Origin: Mesohalobacter salilacus
Lineage (GTDB): Bacteria; Bacteroidota; Bacteroidia; Flavobacteriales; Flavobacteriaceae
Reading direction: 5' to 3'
Assembly: GCA_003931895.1 (NCBI GenBank)
Contig: RRZV01000043.1
Coordinates: forward strand, 1 to 64,000
DNA: 64,000 nt
Below, piece after piece: positions 62,099 through 64,000 of this stretch. Each line of letters opens with the position of its first letter. The stretch's first letter is position 1. Position numbers and translations under genes: made by a program. The notes beneath the pieces are model-generated. The model did not search any database. It had not been told where the DNA came from and saw only the letters and a program-made list of their open reading frames with translations.

Positions 62099-63907
62099 AT
62101 GCCAATTGTGACGGCTTCTGAAGTTTCTAAAGGCTTAAATCTAAGTAAGTTAGGTTCTTTTGGTGTGCTTTTTGGGCACATTTTTCTGAGCCTTTCAAAG
62201 TTAAACAAACTCAATGCGATTTACGACCGTTACAAGCATTTAGATGCCGTAGATTTTATAGATGCAGTGCTCATTGAACTCGGCGTTTCCTTTGAAATTC
62301 CTGAAAAAGACCTCAAACGTATCCCTAAAGAAGGAGCTTTTATCAGTATTTCAAACCATCCACTTGGTGGTATTGATGGTTTAATTTTGCTCAAACTTAT
62401 GCTTGAAGCACGTGAAGATTACAAAGTCATAGCTAATTTCTTATTACAGCGCTTAGATCCTATAAAGGATAAAGTCATGCCCGTTAACCCATTTGAAAAT
62501 CGACAAGAAGTTAAGTCCAGTGCTTCAGGGCTCAAGCAAGCCTTGGCACATCTAAAAAATGGTCATCCACTTGGGATTTTTCCTGCTGGCGAAGTTTCCA
62601 CTTACAAAGAAGATAAAGACATTGTTGACAAACCTTGGACTGATGAAGCTTTAAAGTTGATTAAAAAAGCAGAAGTGCCTGTTTTACCTGTATATTTTCA
62701 TGCGAAAAACAGTTTAGCCTTTTACAAACTGGCTAAAATTAGCGATAACTTAAGAACGGCTAAATTACCTAGTGAAATGCTATCTCAAGGTTATAGAAAA
62801 ATTAAAGTTAGAATAGGTTTTCCTGTAAATCTAAAAGATCAAAACCAATTTGAAGACCTGCAAGACTACAAAGCTTTTCTTCGTAAAAAGACTTATATGC
62901 TGTCTAGTAGTTTTGAAAAAACCAGTTTGATAAAAAGTTTTCCGAGACAAATCAAATTTCCAATTCAAAACAGAGCAAAAAAAATTGTCTCTAAAAGTTC
63001 TCAACAACTCATCTTAAAAGAAATAGAAGTCTGTAGAGCACAGAAAAAATGTTTACTAAAAAGCAAAAATTACGAAGTGTTTTTCGCTAAACGAGCACTA
63101 ATTCCCAATGTTGTAAGGGAAATAGGACGCCTACGCGAAATTACATTCAGATCTATAGGTGAAGGCACTAATAAATCTATAGATTTAGACGATTACGACC
63201 ATTATTACCACCATATGTTTTTATGGGACAATGATTCTCAAAAGATTGCGGGTGCTTATCGGATGGGTTTGGGAAAAGAAATTTATAAACAACACGGTAT
63301 TGAAGGTTTTTATCTTAGCGAACTTTTTAGGTTTGAGCCCGAATCTCATCGCTTAATGAGTGAATCTATTGAAATGGGACGCGCTTTCATTATTCAAGAC
63401 TATCAGCAAAAACCCATGCCATTATTTTTGCTATGGAAAGGTATTGTGCATTGCACGTTAAGATTTCCAGAACACAAATACTTGATAGGTGGCGTGAGCA
63501 TTAGTAACAAGTTTTCAAATTTTTCAAAATCAATTATGATTGAATTTATGAAATCTAATTACTACGACCCATATTTGGCGCAGTATGTTCATCCTAAAAA
63601 AGAATTTAAAGTCAAACTAAAAGACATTGATAAGGATTTTGTCTTTGACGCCACTCAAGCCGACTTAAATAAATTTGATAAACTCATTGACGAATTGGAA
63701 ACCGACAATTTGCGTTTACCGGTTTTAATTAAAAAATACATCAAACAAAACGCTAAAGTCGTTGCTTTTAATGTTGACCCGTTGTTTAATAACTCGGTTG
63801 ATGGTTTGATGTATATCCGAATTAAAGATTTACCCGAAAGCACAGTGAAACCTGTTTTAGAAGAATTTCAAGCTGAACTCGAAGCCCAACAACAACAGAA
63901 AAAATAA
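62099..63907 (+). CDS. OlsF-like bifunctional acyltransferase (aminolipid synthesis)
   Basis: This 602-aa protein fuses two acyltransferase modules. The N-terminal part (about 60-270) is PlsC-like with NHPLGGID (residues 86-93) and FPAGEVST; the His-to-Asp spacing is one residue longer than the usual HX4D. The C-terminal part (about 320-560) is GNAT/OlsB-like, with REIGRLREITFRSIGEG and the LFRFEPESHRLM region. This order matches OlsF, which makes ornithine lipid in one polypeptide, and the related glycine-lipid enzymes. Which amino acid is used here is not visible. Neither a partner gene nor a signal peptide is seen. Confidence 0.82.
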   Translation: MPIVTASEVSKGLNLSKLGSFGVLFGHIFLSLSKLNKLNAIYDRYKHLDAVDFIDAVLIELGVSFEIPEKDLKRIPKEGAFISISNHPLGGIDGLILLKLMLEAREDYKVIANFLLQRLDPIKDKVMPVNPFENRQEVKSSASGLKQALAHLKNGHPLGIFPAGEVSTYKEDKDIVDKPWTDEALKLIKKAEVPVLPVYFHAKNSLAFYKLAKISDNLRTAKLPSEMLSQGYRKIKVRIGFPVNLKDQNQFEDLQDYKAFLRKKTYMLSSSFEKTSLIKSFPRQIKFPIQNRAKKIVSKSSQQLILKEIEVCRAQKKCLLKSKNYEVFFAKRALIPNVVREIGRLREITFRSIGEGTNKSIDLDDYDHYYHHMFLWDNDSQKIAGAYRMGLGKEIYKQHGIEGFYLSELFRFEPESHRLMSESIEMGRAFIIQDYQQKPMPLFLLWKGIVHCTLRFPEHKYLIGGVSISNKFSNFSKSIMIEFMKSNYYDPYLAQYVHPKKEFKVKLKDIDKDFVFDATQADLNKFDKLIDELETDNLRLPVLIKKYIKQNAKVVAFNVDPLFNNSVDGLMYIRIKDLPESTVKPVLEEFQAELEAQQQQKK

Positions 63908-63911
63908 AATT

Positions 63912-64000
63912 ATGGCTACAATTTTTACAAAAATTATAAATGGCGAAATTCCATCTTACAAAGTCGCTGAAAATGACGAATTCATCGCCTTTTTAGACAT
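63912..64000 (+). CDS. HIT-family protein, 5' end only
   Basis: The window ends 30 codons into this frame. The translation MATIFTKIINGEIPSYKVAE is the typical N-terminus of HIT-family (HINT-like) nucleotide hydrolases; the His triad itself lies beyond the window. ATG starts 4 bases after the acyltransferase stop. Confidence 0.8.
   Translation, partial: MATIFTKIINGEIPSYKVAENDEFIAFLD

Overview
The window comes from the chromosome of a gliding, T9SS-bearing member of the Bacteroidota, most probably a marine-type Flavobacteriaceae. Four things point there. The DNA is AT-rich. The promoters fit the Bacteroidota pattern (TTG near -33, TAnnTTTG near -7). The block ruvA-sprA-gcvH-vanZ-tonB-remB carries the gliding/type IX secretion translocon. 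A C-terminal T9SS sorting domain and several OmpA, porin and TonB-receptor proteins are also present. I cannot name the genus. No rRNA, tRNA, CRISPR array, prophage or insertion sequence was seen.

Layout. 0.4-9.8 kb: anmK (minus strand), then rnpA, an S41 processing protease coupled to a DksA-like zinc protein, two tandem copies of a YoeB-type toxin-antitoxin module, gltX, maeB and ruvA. 9.8-20.8 kb: sprA (2416 aa), gcvH, a VanZ-like protein, a TonB-like energy transducer and remB. 20.8-32.3 kb: a small lipoprotein, then an AddA-like helicase-nuclease, kbl, an OmpA protein with thrombospondin type-3 repeats, an AddB-like nuclease, recJ and a LysE exporter. The recombination genes flank kbl and ompA, and a strong promoter and terminator bracket ompA.

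32.3-45.9 kb is the most distinctive accessory region. A minus-strand operon runs: lipid-anchored lamin-tail protein, DcuC-type dicarboxylate transporter, isoaspartyl dipeptidase (iadA), OprO/P-type porin, M14 zinc carboxypeptidase, second porin, DASS (SLC13) symporter. Just upstream is a T9SS-secreted lamin-tail protein, and divergent from that a MocR-type regulator followed by a lipoprotein esterase. I read this as a candidate system for capturing and using (iso)aspartyl peptides. The regulator has Arg where the PLP-binding lysine should be.

46-64 kb: a tricorn-like protease, an orphan small protein resembling the trypsin-co-occurring (trypco2) domain, an SMP-30-like lipoprotein, a TonB-dependent receptor, an M23 peptidase, prmC and a GNAT gene divergent from ribD, a 37-bp tandem repeat, a DUF2141 protein, an unknown exported protein, fbp, a second GNAT, lysC, an OlsF-like bifunctional acyltransferase, and the start of a HIT-family gene cut by the window end.

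The rest is conserved housekeeping: tRNA charging, central carbon, recombination, riboflavin, the aspartate pathway and envelope biogenesis.
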